Numbered from the stretch's first letter, positions 1-7,200 are shown. The stretch is DNA of 8,873 nt from Hyphomicrobium sp. (GCA_030598645.1 JAUVPN010000094.1:1-8873), one strand, 5' to 3'. The notes: generated by a model not told the origin, from the sequence alone. Translations and numbers: made by a program.

Positions 1-18
1 AGCGCTGTCTATCCGTAA

Positions 19-2004
19 TTACGATCGCTTGTCTTTCTCTCCGGGATCAGCAGCCGGTCGCGGTTTGTCGTTTTCACTGGACTTAGCAGTCTTGTCATCT
101 TGCCCATCTGTCGCACCTTTCGGTGCTGTTGATCCAGGCAACTTCTCTTTTGCCGTGCGCGCAAAGCGATCACTCATGCCCGCAATGGGCCGGAAGGTGC
201 GCTCCAAATTGCCTAGGAGATGGATCTCGACCCCATGCTTTCTCATGATGTACGCCTGTTGAGCCAGTGAAAGGATATTGCTCCAAGCCCAGTAGATGAC
301 GAGCCCGGCCGGGAACGAGGCCAACAGGAAGGTGAACAAGACGGGCATCCAATTAAAGATTTGCTGCTGAACGGGATCGGGCTGCTGCGGGTTGAGCTGC
401 ATTTGCAGCCACATAGTGATCCCCATGACAAGCGGCCACACGCCGATGTGCAGAAACTCTGGCACTGCAAACGGCAAAAGGCCGAACAGGTTGAACAGTG
501 ATGTCGGGTCCGGTGCCGAAAGATCTTTGATCCAGCCAAAGAACGGGGCATGGCGCATGTCGATCGTGACGTACAGCACTTTGTACAGCGCAAAGAACAC
601 TGGGATCTGCAATAGGATTGGCAAGCATCCCGAGATCGGGTTGACTTTTTCCTTCTTGTACAGGTTCATCAGCTCTTGCTGTTGACGCATCTTGTCGTCT
701 TTGTAGCGCTCACGAAGCTGCTCCATCTGTGGCTGCAGTTTTTTCATCTTTGCCATGGAGGCGAATTGCTTGTTGGCGAGCGGGAAGAAGGCAAGCCGCA
801 CCAGAACGGTGAGTATCAGAATGGTGACGCCAAAGTTGTGCACGACCGAATTGATCGCCTCTAGCAAGTAGAACAAGGGCTTGGTGATGAAGTAGAACCA
901 GCCCCAATCGATCATTAGATCGAAGTTCTTGATGTTGAGATCAGCCTGGTAGCGCTCAATAATGCTGACTTTTTTTGCCCCGGCATAAAGATGGGCTTCG
1001 ACGCCGCGACTCTGCCCCGGCGCGATCGTGACGGGCTCGAGTAGGTAATCTGTCTGATACGTCGCCTTTCCTGTAGTCGACGTCGGTTCTTGACCAGAGA
1101 ACTGAGCGCGGAAGAGCTCGGTCTGATTAGGAACGAGCGCTGAGGCCCAGTATTTATCGGTGAAGCCGAGCCAGCCTCCTGTCACACTCTTAAATGTTTG
1201 TGTTCCGTCTTCCTCGGCGGCATCGGTGTAATCAATTTCTTGCAGTCCCTCCTCGCCCATAACGCCTATTAGGCCCTCATGCAGGATGAAGAAGCCCTCG
1301 ATTTTGGGCGTGCCATAGCGGTGAATGCGCGCGTAAGGTATTAGCGTGACTGTTTCGTCAGAAGTGTTCTTGACCGCGTCGGCGACTTTGAACATGTAGT
1401 CGTCGTCGACGAAGATGGTACGCTGGAAGACGAGGCCTTGCCCATTATCCCAAGTTAGCTTTACAGGGTTCGTCGGCGTTAACGGTGCATCGCTCTCCGG
1501 CTGCCAGACACTCTCACGATCGGGCAGCTTGTGGGGCGTTCCGCCTTGCTGAACCCATCCATAATCAGCGAAGTAGGGGGCGGGACTGTTAGCCGGTGAG
1601 AAAAGTACAACGTTGGGGCTGTTTGGGTCGATCGTTTCTCGATACTTCATTAGCACCAGGTCATCGATGCGCCCGCTCTTGAGGGCGATCGAGCCCCTAA
1701 GAGATGGCGTCTCGACAGCAAGTCTGGGTGACGCCGTAAGTGCTTGTGTGCGTGTTTCCACGCGAGCTGGCGGTGCAGCGGCGCCTGGCACGGCACCGCT
1801 TTCAGGCATCGCAACGGGCAAATCTGATTTAGTCTTTACGTCCGGGTTGGCCGCTCGGGTTTGCTCCTGCTTGGCGCGTTCCCGTGCTTGCTGTTCCTCC
1901 ATCTTCGGCCCGGCGTAGAAAAGCTGCCAACCCAACAGGACCGACATCGACAGCGCTACCGCAATCAAGAGGTTTTTTTGTTGGTCAGGGTCTTGCGATT
2001 GCAT
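19..2004 (-). CDS. yidC: Membrane protein insertase YidC (Oxa1 family)
   Basis: YidC inserts and folds inner-membrane proteins, alone or with the Sec translocon. The 661-residue protein starts with a short cytoplasmic tail and a membrane anchor at about residues 11-30. A Pro/Ala-rich linker follows (about 60-90), then the large periplasmic P1 domain (about 95-345). The conserved Oxa1-type core spans about 365-590. It includes the membrane segment with VLVRLAFFPLANK, whose Arg403 corresponds to the conserved groove arginine, then a charged cytoplasmic coiled hairpin (415-455), NPISGCLPILLQIPVFFALY (455-474) and the last helices ending near LVIYWAWSN. The tail after about 600 is charged and low in complexity. 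The ATG is preceded by GAGG six bases upstream. At 661 residues it is somewhat longer than many alphaproteobacterial YidC proteins, mainly through the linker and tail. It is the last gene of rpmH-rnpA-yidC visible here; its stop lies 18 bp from the window edge, so downstream operon members cannot be seen. Confidence 0.97.
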   Translation of the reverse strand: MQSQDPDQQKNLLIAVALSMSVLLGWQLFYAGPKMEEQQARERAKQEQTRAANPDVKTKSDLPVAMPESGAVPGAAAPPARVETRTQALTASPRLAVETPSLRGSIALKSGRIDDLVLMKYRETIDPNSPNVVLFSPANSPAPYFADYGWVQQGGTPHKLPDRESVWQPESDAPLTPTNPVKLTWDNGQGLVFQRTIFVDDDYMFKVADAVKNTSDETVTLIPYARIHRYGTPKIEGFFILHEGLIGVMGEEGLQEIDYTDAAEEDGTQTFKSVTGGWLGFTDKYWASALVPNQTELFRAQFSGQEPTSTTGKATYQTDYLLEPVTIAPGQSRGVEAHLYAGAKKVSIIERYQADLNIKNFDLMIDWGWFYFITKPLFYLLEAINSVVHNFGVTILILTVLVRLAFFPLANKQFASMAKMKKLQPQMEQLRERYKDDKMRQQQELMNLYKKEKVNPISGCLPILLQIPVFFALYKVLYVTIDMRHAPFFGWIKDLSAPDPTSLFNLFGLLPFAVPEFLHIGVWPLVMGITMWLQMQLNPQQPDPVQQQIFNWMPVLFTFLLASFPAGLVIYWAWSNILSLAQQAYIMRKHGVEIHLLGNLERTFRPIAGMSDRFARTAKEKLPGSTAPKGATDGQDDKTAKSSENDKPRPAADPGEKDKRS

Positions 2005-2109
2005 CCGTGGCCTCGGCCTCTTCCGTTCTTGTGCCAGATCTCAGAGCCGCACCCCTCCATTGCTGAATAGGGCGATGATGGAACGTTGCACCTCAATGTG
2101 CTGAGCCTT

Positions 2110-2152
2110 ACCCGCCAGGCCAATACCGCGCCTTGCGGGTTTCTCAAACCCG
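2110..2152 (-). other. Two competing hairpins between rnpA and yidC
   Basis: Immediately after the rnpA stop, CGGGTTT (2136-2142) pairs perfectly with AAACCCG (2146-2152) across a 3-base loop. The same left arm overlaps GCGGGT (2135-2140), which can instead pair with ACCCGC (2110-2115). The two stems cannot form together. No T-run follows on the minus strand, so a simple intrinsic terminator is unlikely. An mRNA-processing or attenuation role between rnpA and yidC is an inference. Confidence 0.4.
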
Positions 2153-2155
2153 AAA

Positions 2156-2533
2156 TTACCGTGATTTCTGACTACGGCGTCCGCGTCTCCCCCGTTGATG
2201 CACGCGTTGGAAAGCTTGTTCAAGGTCTGCCATGAGCTCTTGGTAGGCACATTCGGCCGCACCGGTCCTCGCTATCACCACGTAATCGTGGCCTGACCGC
2301 AGCCGCGTTGGATTGAGCGTGCTGACGGCGGCTCTCAGGCGCCGGCGAACGCGATTTCGCACCGCGGCATTGCCGATCTTCTTCGAGACCGTGAATCCAA
2401 TACGAGGAGCCCCGTCATCGCCCTCGGTATCAGGCCGCAGAACCGTTTCCACGACAAGGAATGGCGTGGACCACCGCAGTCCACCTCTGACGCGGAGGAA
2501 CTCGGTGCGCTTCTTGAGGGTATTGAGAGCCAC
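2156..2533 (-). CDS. rnpA: Ribonuclease P protein component
   Basis: RnpA is the small basic protein that binds the catalytic M1 RNA (rnpB) and helps it remove 5' leaders from pre-tRNAs in the cytoplasm. The 125-residue product has the usual length. It carries the family signature RNRVRRRLR at residues 59-67, preceded by IGFTVSKKIGNAAV, plus an N-terminal LKKRTEFLRVR segment typical of the substrate-binding face. The C-terminus is an Arg-rich tail (RGRRGRRSQKSR). The start is GTG (complement of 2531-2533), with a GAGGA element about nine bases upstream. It lies 56 bp after rpmH and 151 bp before yidC on the same strand, the classical cluster. No yidD is found between it and yidC. Confidence 0.96.
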   Translation of the reverse strand: MALNTLKKRTEFLRVRGGLRWSTPFLVVETVLRPDTEGDDGAPRIGFTVSKKIGNAAVRNRVRRRLRAAVSTLNPTRLRSGHDYVVIARTGAAECAYQELMADLEQAFQRVHQRGRRGRRSQKSR

Positions 2534-2589
2534 TGCGCACAGTCCTCGCTATCGAGGGTTGCGCTCTAGCGCCAGCTTCGGCGCGCCGG

Positions 2590-2724
2590 TCAGGCCGAAA
2601 GTCGCTTACGACCTTTTGCACGCCGCCGCATGAGAACTCGGATTCCGCCCTTTGTCATCATCCGCTTACGGAAACCATGACGGCGCTTCCGGACGAGCCG
2701 GCTCGGTTGATATGTGCGCTTCAC
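2590..2724 (-). CDS. rpmH: 50S ribosomal protein L34
   Basis: L34 is a very small basic protein of the large ribosomal subunit. The 44-residue product reads [17 protein letters not shown], then [20 protein letters not shown], ending in RKRLSA; this is diagnostic for bacterial L34 and has the standard length. The reading frame stays open further upstream, but homology starts exactly at a GTG codon (complement of 2722-2724). AGGGA lies about nine bases before it, so GTG is taken as the start. It is the first gene of rpmH-rnpA-yidC and is preceded by a strong promoter about 90 bp upstream. Confidence 0.96.
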   Translation of the reverse strand: MKRTYQPSRLVRKRRHGFRKRMMTKGGIRVLMRRRAKGRKRLSA

Positions 2725-2812
2725 GTTACAATTCCCTAGCCCGGCGCGAATAAGACCTTGATGAGCACTGCAGTCGCCGTTGGCAATATGCCCGTAGTCA
2801 GAGATTGCGGGG

Positions 2813-2841
2813 CTTATACGGGGTGGCTTCGTGCAAGTCAA
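2813..2841 (-). promoter_or_regulatory. Promoter of rpmH-rnpA-yidC
   Basis: Read on the minus strand, a -35 element TTGACT (complement of 2836-2841) is separated by exactly 17 bp from a -10 element TATAAG (complement of 2813-2818). This is close to the vegetative sigma70 consensus and would start transcription near 2806, giving a leader of roughly 80 bases before the GTG of rpmH. A strong housekeeping promoter is expected for a ribosomal protein operon. Confidence 0.75.
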
Positions 2842-2924
2842 CGAGTGGAACTCGCCCGGAATCACTCTTGCTCAGCCATTGGTTCAGCGAATGTTAAGTG
2901 AAGTCGCGGCGGTGAAGTTCGACG

Positions 2925-2960
2925 CAGCTTTTCGCTGACACGCAAATACGCGAAAAGCTG
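2925..2960. repeat. Perfect 11-bp inverted repeat
   Basis: CAGCTTTTCGC (2925-2935) and its exact complement GCGAAAAGCTG (2950-2960) flank a 14-base loop. On the plus strand the stem is followed by TTTT. It sits between the rpmH promoter and the rightward TATAAT. It could be a weak plus-strand terminator, a regulator-binding site or part of a small RNA; no gene that it would terminate is visible on the plus strand to its left. Confidence 0.5.
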
Positions 2961-3025
2961 TTTTGCTGGCCGGCGTTGGTATCGGGTACGGTGAATGATG
3001 TCGCATGCGTATGTCCAACTGTTAA

Positions 3026-3055
3026 TATAATGGGTCGCCGGCAAAATCGGCGGAG
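3026..3055 (+). promoter_or_regulatory. -10 element and leader of the VTT operon
   Basis: A perfect TATAAT lies at 3026-3031, 33 bp before the ATG at 3064; no good -35 sequence is found at the usual spacing, so an activator or an alternative sigma factor may be needed. The ribosome binding site GGAG (3052-3055) has an 8-base spacing to the ATG. CGCCG (3036-3040) can pair with CGGCG (3048-3052), touching the first base of that site; any effect on translation is an inference. Confidence 0.45.
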
Positions 3056-3063
3056 TAAAATCG

Positions 3064-3876
3064 ATGACCAATGATCCGCCTGAACTGGGCAGTCTTCCAC
3101 GCCAGAGCTCAATTCTGGACCATTTGCGCCGATGGGGCCCGCTAATCGCGCTCGTTCTACTCATGGTCCTGGTCTTTGCGATGGGATGGCACAAATACAT
3201 CTCATTCGAGACGATCGGAACGAACTATCAGGTGCTCAAGGACTTCATAGACGCGAACTTTGCTGTCGCGATATTGATTTACATGCTCATTTATGTGGCG
3301 ATGGTTGCGCTTTCTCTTCCAGGTGGACTTGTCTTGACAGTGACGGGAGGCCTCCTGTTTGGCTGGTTGGCTGGTGCTATTGGGACGGTTATCGGGGCTA
3401 CCATTGGCGCGACGATCATCTTTCTAATTGCCAAGTCCTCGCTGGGGGAGGCGCTTGCTGATAAAGCTGGAGCTTGGCTCAGTAAGCTACGCGAGGGATT
3501 TAAGGAGAACGCGCTGAGCTATCTTTTGTTCTTGCGCTTGGTTCCTGCATTTCCATTTTGGCTCGTCAACCTAGCGCCTGCTTTGCTCGGTGTGCCGCTA
3601 CGCACCTATGTTCTCGGTACGGCCATCGGAATCATTCCCGGCACCCTGGCGTTTTCTGTCGCCGGCAGCGGTTTAGGCAGCGTGATAGAGGCGCAGAACG
3701 AGATCCATGACGTTTGCCTTGCGAATAATCCTGCCGATCCCAAGACGGCGTGCCCCTATGAGATTGACACCAGCGCAATCGTCACAAAGGAACTGATTGT
3801 TGCCTTTGCCCTTCTCGGTATTGTCGCCCTAATCCCCGTGGCCCTAAAAAAGTGGAGCAAGCGCAATGTCAGCTAA
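3064..3876 (+). CDS. TVP38/TMEM64 family (VTT-domain) membrane protein
   Basis: This is a polytopic inner-membrane protein of the TVP38/TMEM64/DedA-related superfamily (VTT domain, formerly SNARE_assoc). Members are linked to lipid scrambling or envelope homeostasis, but a precise substrate cannot be stated. The 270-residue product has hydrophobic segments at about 25-41, 66-83, 86-123, 150-172, 181-203 and 242-260. The family signature appears as FLRLVPAFPFWLVNLAPALL (156-175) followed by GTAIGIIPGT (185-194). Before the last helix is a soluble insert (about 205-240) with two cysteines, Cys218 and Cys230. The ATG has GGAG eight bases upstream. The stop overlaps the next gene by 11 bp, so the two are very likely translationally coupled. 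Pairing of such proteins with a MerA-like flavoprotein is, from memory, a recurrent gene order, which supports the family call but not a mechanism. Confidence 0.9.
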   Translation: MTNDPPELGSLPRQSSILDHLRRWGPLIALVLLMVLVFAMGWHKYISFETIGTNYQVLKDFIDANFAVAILIYMLIYVAMVALSLPGGLVLTVTGGLLFGWLAGAIGTVIGATIGATIIFLIAKSSLGEALADKAGAWLSKLREGFKENALSYLLFLRLVPAFPFWLVNLAPALLGVPLRTYVLGTAIGIIPGTLAFSVAGSGLGSVIEAQNEIHDVCLANNPADPKTACPYEIDTSAIVTKELIVAFALLGIVALIPVALKKWSKRNVS

Positions 3877-5347
3877 CCGCCCTGATGCCGCGGCTAATCC
3901 GGATGCGGACTCTGCGGTCCCCAGTGAGCAGATTTCAGCCGACATCTGCATTATCGGGGCGGGCTCTGGTGGTTTGTCTGTTGCAGCCGCCGCCGCTGCC
4001 TTCGGCCAAAGCGTAGTTCTCATCGAAAAACATAAGATGGGAGGCGATTGCCTCAACTATGGGTGCGTTCCGTCAAAAGCGCTCATCGCCGCGGGTAAGC
4101 GGGCGCAAGCGATGCGCACTGCCTCCAGGTTCGGGATCGCAGACGTTGATCCGGAAATCGATCCGGCCGCAGTCAACGATCACGTAAAGAGTGTAATCGC
4201 GGCAATCGAGCCTAATGACTCAGTCGAGCGCTTCACGGGCCTGGGTGTGCGTGTCATCCTGGCTGCTGGCCGTTTTGTCGACAAGTCGACGGTCGCCGCC
4301 GGCGAGTACCGCATAACGGCGCGCCGCTTTGTTGTTGCCACTGGGTCGTCGCCATTCGTACCGCCCATCCCCGGCCTCGACAGCGTGCCCTACTTCACCA
4401 ACGAGACAATCTTCGACAATCGCGAGCGTCTCGATCATCTCATAGTGATCGGCGGCGGTCCCATTGGAATGGAGATGTCGCAGGCGCATCGCCGGCTCGG
4501 CTCAAACGTCACAGTTCTGGAGGGCTCCAAGGCGCTGGGTCGGGATGATCCAGAACTGTCCAAGGTCGTCCTAGAGCAAATCACAGCGGAAGGCATCGAC
4601 TTACGTCAAGGTACGAAGGTGGAACGTGTTGAGGGCGGCCTAGGTCGCGTCCTCGCGCATGTCGATTCCGGCGGCGAAAAGTATGTCGTCGAAGGGACGC
4701 ACTTGCTTGTCGCCGTTGGGCGAAAAGTCAACGTGTCAGACCTCGGGCTGGAAGCAGCCGGTATCCGCTATGACAAACGTGGAATCAAAGTGAACAAAGG
4801 CCTGAGAACCTCCAACCGGCGCGTTTACGCTATTGGCGACGTAGCTGGCCAGCACCAATTCACGCATGTCGCAAACTACCATGCGGGCATCGTGATCCGG
4901 CGCGCCTTATTTAGGCTTCCAGCCAAGGTCAACGCCAACATCATTCCTTGGACCACTTATACCGACCCTGAGCTTGCCAATGTGGGCATGTCCGAGGAGG
5001 CAGCCCGCAAGGCCACAGGAGATAAGATTAACGTCTTGCGCTGGCCCTACATGGAGAATGACCGCGCCCAGGCCGAGCGCGAGACCATCGGTCACGTGAA
5101 GGTCATCACCGACAAGAGCGGAGTGATCTTGGGCACGACAATAGTCGGCGCCAAGGCTGGCGAGCTGATTTCGATGTGGTCCCTCGCGATCTCCCAGAAG
5201 CTGAAAATCAAGGCCATGACCGAGTGGATTTCGCCCTATCCCACTCTGAACGAGGTAAACAAGCGTGCCGCCTACCGGTATTATGCTACGGCACCGAGTA
5301 GCCCGACCCTGCGCAAAATTATCGGTTTTCTTGCAAAGTTCGGCTAG
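3866..5347 (+). CDS. MerA-like FAD/NAD(P) disulfide oxidoreductase, no CC tail
   Basis: This is a class I flavoprotein disulfide reductase of the lipoamide dehydrogenase / glutathione reductase / mercuric reductase type, moving electrons from NAD(P)H through FAD to a redox disulfide. The 493-residue protein shows the FAD motif GAGSGG (31-36), the active-site disulfide in GGDCLNYGCVPSK (Cys62, Cys67), the NAD(P) motif IGGGPIGME (195-203), the second FAD motif YAIGDVAG (321-328) and a C-terminal dimerisation domain. The C-terminal catalytic region reads SPYPTLNE (456-463), with Tyr where lipoamide dehydrogenase has the His of HPT. The protein ends without the Cys-Cys pair of true mercuric reductase and has no N-terminal HMA domain, so I do not call it merA. 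A basic-hydrophobic tail (LRKIIGFLAKF) might touch the membrane. The start overlaps the VTT gene by 11 bp and has its own GGAG eight bases upstream. The physiological substrate is unknown. Confidence 0.92.
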   Translation: MSANRPDAAANPDADSAVPSEQISADICIIGAGSGGLSVAAAAAAFGQSVVLIEKHKMGGDCLNYGCVPSKALIAAGKRAQAMRTASRFGIADVDPEIDPAAVNDHVKSVIAAIEPNDSVERFTGLGVRVILAAGRFVDKSTVAAGEYRITARRFVVATGSSPFVPPIPGLDSVPYFTNETIFDNRERLDHLIVIGGGPIGMEMSQAHRRLGSNVTVLEGSKALGRDDPELSKVVLEQITAEGIDLRQGTKVERVEGGLGRVLAHVDSGGEKYVVEGTHLLVAVGRKVNVSDLGLEAAGIRYDKRGIKVNKGLRTSNRRVYAIGDVAGQHQFTHVANYHAGIVIRRALFRLPAKVNANIIPWTTYTDPELANVGMSEEAARKATGDKINVLRWPYMENDRAQAERETIGHVKVITDKSGVILGTTIVGAKAGELISMWSLAISQKLKIKAMTEWISPYPTLNEVNKRAAYRYYATAPSSPTLRKIIGFLAKFG

Positions 5348-5373
5348 GGTTCCTCGGTATTGAGAGGACCCCT

Positions 5374-6894
5374 GTGCTTCGCGAGAACAAAGAACATTCG
5401 CTGCGCATTCAGCCCGAGCCAGATGGCGCCCGCCTTCAAATTCGCAAGTGGGCTAAGGCGCCACGGTGGGGTTGGCGCCGACTCGGACTGCCCGGAAAGC
5501 TGCTGTTGCTGACGGCAGTCTTTGTCATGCTGGCCGAAATTCTAATTTTTGTTCCGTCCATCTCTGACTATCGCTTGAATTGGCTCGAAGAACGCCTGAT
5601 CGGGGCTCGGCTGGCCACGTTGGCCGCAGAGGGCTTCCCGGGTGGCGATGTTCCATCAGGCTTGCGCATGGAGATGCTGCGGACGGCTCAAGTGAAAGCG
5701 GTAGCTTCACGACGCAGGGGCCTGCGACGGCTCGTGCTTCCCGTCGATCCTCTTATGACGATCGATGATCACTACGATCTTCGCCAGCGTCCGGAGGGGT
5801 TTTGGGATGGACTTACTCTGCGCATGGAACAAATTGGCGATGCTGTCGCGGTATTTTTTAAACCCGACGGGCGCACGATCCGCGTGTTGGGTAGCATTGG
5901 AGATGACCCGGACGACCTCGTCGAGATCGTCATGCCAGAGGCGCCGCTCAAAAAAGCGATGACGTCCTATGCCCTAAATATTCTTGGAATTTCGATCATC
6001 ATCTCTTTGGTGACGGCGGCGCTCGTCTACTTCGCTTTGAGCCGGCTGCTCGTGCGTCCAATGATGCACATCACACGCAATATGGTTGACTTCTCAGAAG
6101 ACCCCGAAGACTCAAGCCGGATCATTACGCCGTCGGGCCGTCTCGACGAGATCGGCACGGCGGAGCTCGAGCTCGCGGAAATGCAGCGTCAGTTCTCCGA
6201 AGTGCTCCTGCAGAAGACACGTCTTGCGCAGCTTGGGCTCGCGGTGAGCAAGATTAATCACGACTTGCGCGGGATGCTGGCCAGCGCGCAACTGCTGTCC
6301 GACCGTTTGACTGCCATCCCCGATCCCACTGTTCAACGTTTTGCGCCCAAACTTATTGCTTCGCTAGATCGTGCGATCAACTTTTGCAATGATACTTTGC
6401 GTTTTGGACGTGCGGAAGAAGCAGCCCCACGGCGGGAGCTGATGCGCTTAAGGCCGCTCGTGGAGGAAGTCGGCGAAGCGTTGGCATTACCGCGCGAGGA
6501 CAGCATTGAGTGGGTGCTGGATATCGACGGCAACTTGCGCATTGATGCTGACCGCGAGCATCTCTTCCGTATCGTGTCCAACCTAGTGCGCAACGCTGTC
6601 GATGCGATTGAAGGACAGCGCCGCGGCGAGCCGGGCGGCAAAATTGAGATTAAGGCCTGGCGCGATGGTCGTCACGTCGTGGTTGAGGTGCGCGACAATG
6701 GCCCTGGCGTGCCGCCGAAGGCGCGCGAACATCTATTCGAACCTTTCATCGGTTCGCAGCGAAAGGGCGGTACAGGGCTGGGGCTCGCAATTGCTTCGGA
6801 GATTGTAGGTGTGCACGGAGGTCATTTGCGGCTCATCGACTCAGATGAGGGTGCAGTCTTTCAGTTTGAAATTCCGGACCGGCGCGCGCATTGA
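5374..6894 (+). CDS. Orphan membrane sensor histidine kinase
   Basis: This is a two-component sensor kinase of 506 residues. A basic N-terminal tail leads to TM1 (about 42-61), an extracytoplasmic sensing domain of about 135 residues (62-197) with no recognised fold, and TM2 (about 198-222). A HAMP linker follows (about 223-275, RLLVRPMMHITRNMVDF). The phosphoacceptor region is VSKINHDLRGMLASAQ with His296; it reads HDLRGML rather than the usual HExRTPL type. The ATPase domain has the N box NLVRNAVDAI (403-412), G1 DNGPGVP (441-447), an F-type EPFIGS and G2 GGTGLGLAIA (465-474). Translation starts at GTG, five bases after GAGAGGA. It follows the flavoprotein by 26 bp, so it belongs to the same probable operon. 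No response regulator is encoded in the window; its partner is unknown. A redox or envelope signal is inferred only from its neighbours. Confidence 0.93.
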   Translation: MLRENKEHSLRIQPEPDGARLQIRKWAKAPRWGWRRLGLPGKLLLLTAVFVMLAEILIFVPSISDYRLNWLEERLIGARLATLAAEGFPGGDVPSGLRMEMLRTAQVKAVASRRRGLRRLVLPVDPLMTIDDHYDLRQRPEGFWDGLTLRMEQIGDAVAVFFKPDGRTIRVLGSIGDDPDDLVEIVMPEAPLKKAMTSYALNILGISIIISLVTAALVYFALSRLLVRPMMHITRNMVDFSEDPEDSSRIITPSGRLDEIGTAELELAEMQRQFSEVLLQKTRLAQLGLAVSKINHDLRGMLASAQLLSDRLTAIPDPTVQRFAPKLIASLDRAINFCNDTLRFGRAEEAAPRRELMRLRPLVEEVGEALALPREDSIEWVLDIDGNLRIDADREHLFRIVSNLVRNAVDAIEGQRRGEPGGKIEIKAWRDGRHVVVEVRDNGPGVPPKAREHLFEPFIGSQRKGGTGLGLAIASEIVGVHGGHLRLIDSDEGAVFQFEIPDRRAH

Positions 6895-6905
6895 GGATTG
6901 CACCA

Positions 6906-6934
6906 CCCCAGTGCCCCGTTCGTGTGCCCTGGGG
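6906..6934 (+). terminator. Possible hairpin terminator after the kinase gene
   Basis: Twelve bases after the kinase stop, CCCCAG (6906-6911) plus GC (6913-6914) can pair with GC (6926-6927) plus CTGGGG (6929-6934), with one T-C mismatch. The stem is GC-rich but is followed by GGTTATC rather than a run of T, so termination is uncertain. The rest of 6895-7056 shows no gene, and no convincing promoter for the tRNA was found. Confidence 0.3.
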
Positions 6935-7056
6935 GGTTATCGAAGGGACTTGCGTGGCCCTCGCTGAGCGATTAGTAGTGGCGGCCGTCGCTGATCCCAC
7001 AAGCGGATGGCAAGTCAATCGGTTCGCCCATGGGGCCAGATCAATCGCGGTAATTA

Positions 7057-7133
7057 GCACCGGTAGCTCAGCTGGATAGAGCACCAGACTACGAATCTGG
7101 GGGTCGGGAGTTCGAATCTTCCCCGGTGCGCCA
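7057..7133 (+). tRNA. tRNA-Arg (anticodon ACG)
   Basis: The 77-nt gene folds as a complete cloverleaf. The acceptor stem is GCACCGG (7057-7063) with CCGGTGC (7123-7129), discriminator G at 7130, and an encoded CCA (7131-7133). The D arm contains AGCTCAGCTGGATAGAGC. The anticodon stem CCAGA/TCTGG encloses the loop CTACGAA with anticodon ACG at 7091-7093, and the T arm GGGAG-TTCGAAT-CTTCC includes one G-T pair. The anticodon ACG, whose A34 is normally converted to inosine by TadA, reads CGU, CGC and CGA. The DNA to its right carries integrase remnants, and tRNA 3' ends are common phage or island attachment sites. Confidence 0.97.
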
Positions 7134-7181
7134 GGCTTTTCAATGAGTTATCCTAGACCATTCTAGTAGCTCTTGATGAGC

Positions 7182-7200
7182 AGGTACCACATAGGTACCA
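7182..7200 (+). repeat. Tandem AGGTACCA repeat after the tRNA
   Basis: The 8-mer AGGTACCA occurs at 7182-7189 and again at 7193-7200, separated by CAT, giving an 11-bp period, about one DNA helical turn. Each copy contains the palindrome GGTACC. It lies about 50 bp beyond the tRNA 3' end. It could be a protein-binding site or chance; no function can be assigned. Confidence 0.3.

Larger units (their letters stand above)
2725..3063. other. Divergent intergenic region, rpmH / VTT gene
   Basis: These 339 bp separate the left-facing rpmH operon from the right-facing VTT-domain gene. I see a near-consensus promoter for rpmH, a perfect 11-bp inverted repeat and a TATAAT element for the rightward genes. 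No convincing coding sequence is present on either strand, and no DnaA-box cluster was seen, so this does not look like an origin. Confidence 0.7.

Noticed and set aside
2041..2262. Minus-strand frame between rnpA and yidC as a yidD candidate
   Set aside because: It overlaps the 3' end of rnpA out of frame and lacks the Cys-rich YidD pattern.
2725..3063. Chromosomal origin near rpmH
   Set aside because: No cluster of DnaA boxes and no dnaA or dnaN; alphaproteobacterial origins usually lie elsewhere.
3866..5347. True mercuric reductase (merA)
   Set aside because: No N-terminal HMA domain, no C-terminal Cys-Cys pair, and no merR/merT/merP nearby.
6891..7079. Plus-strand open frame of 62 codons after the kinase
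   Set aside because: It overlaps the tRNA gene, has no recognised motif and no good ribosome binding site.
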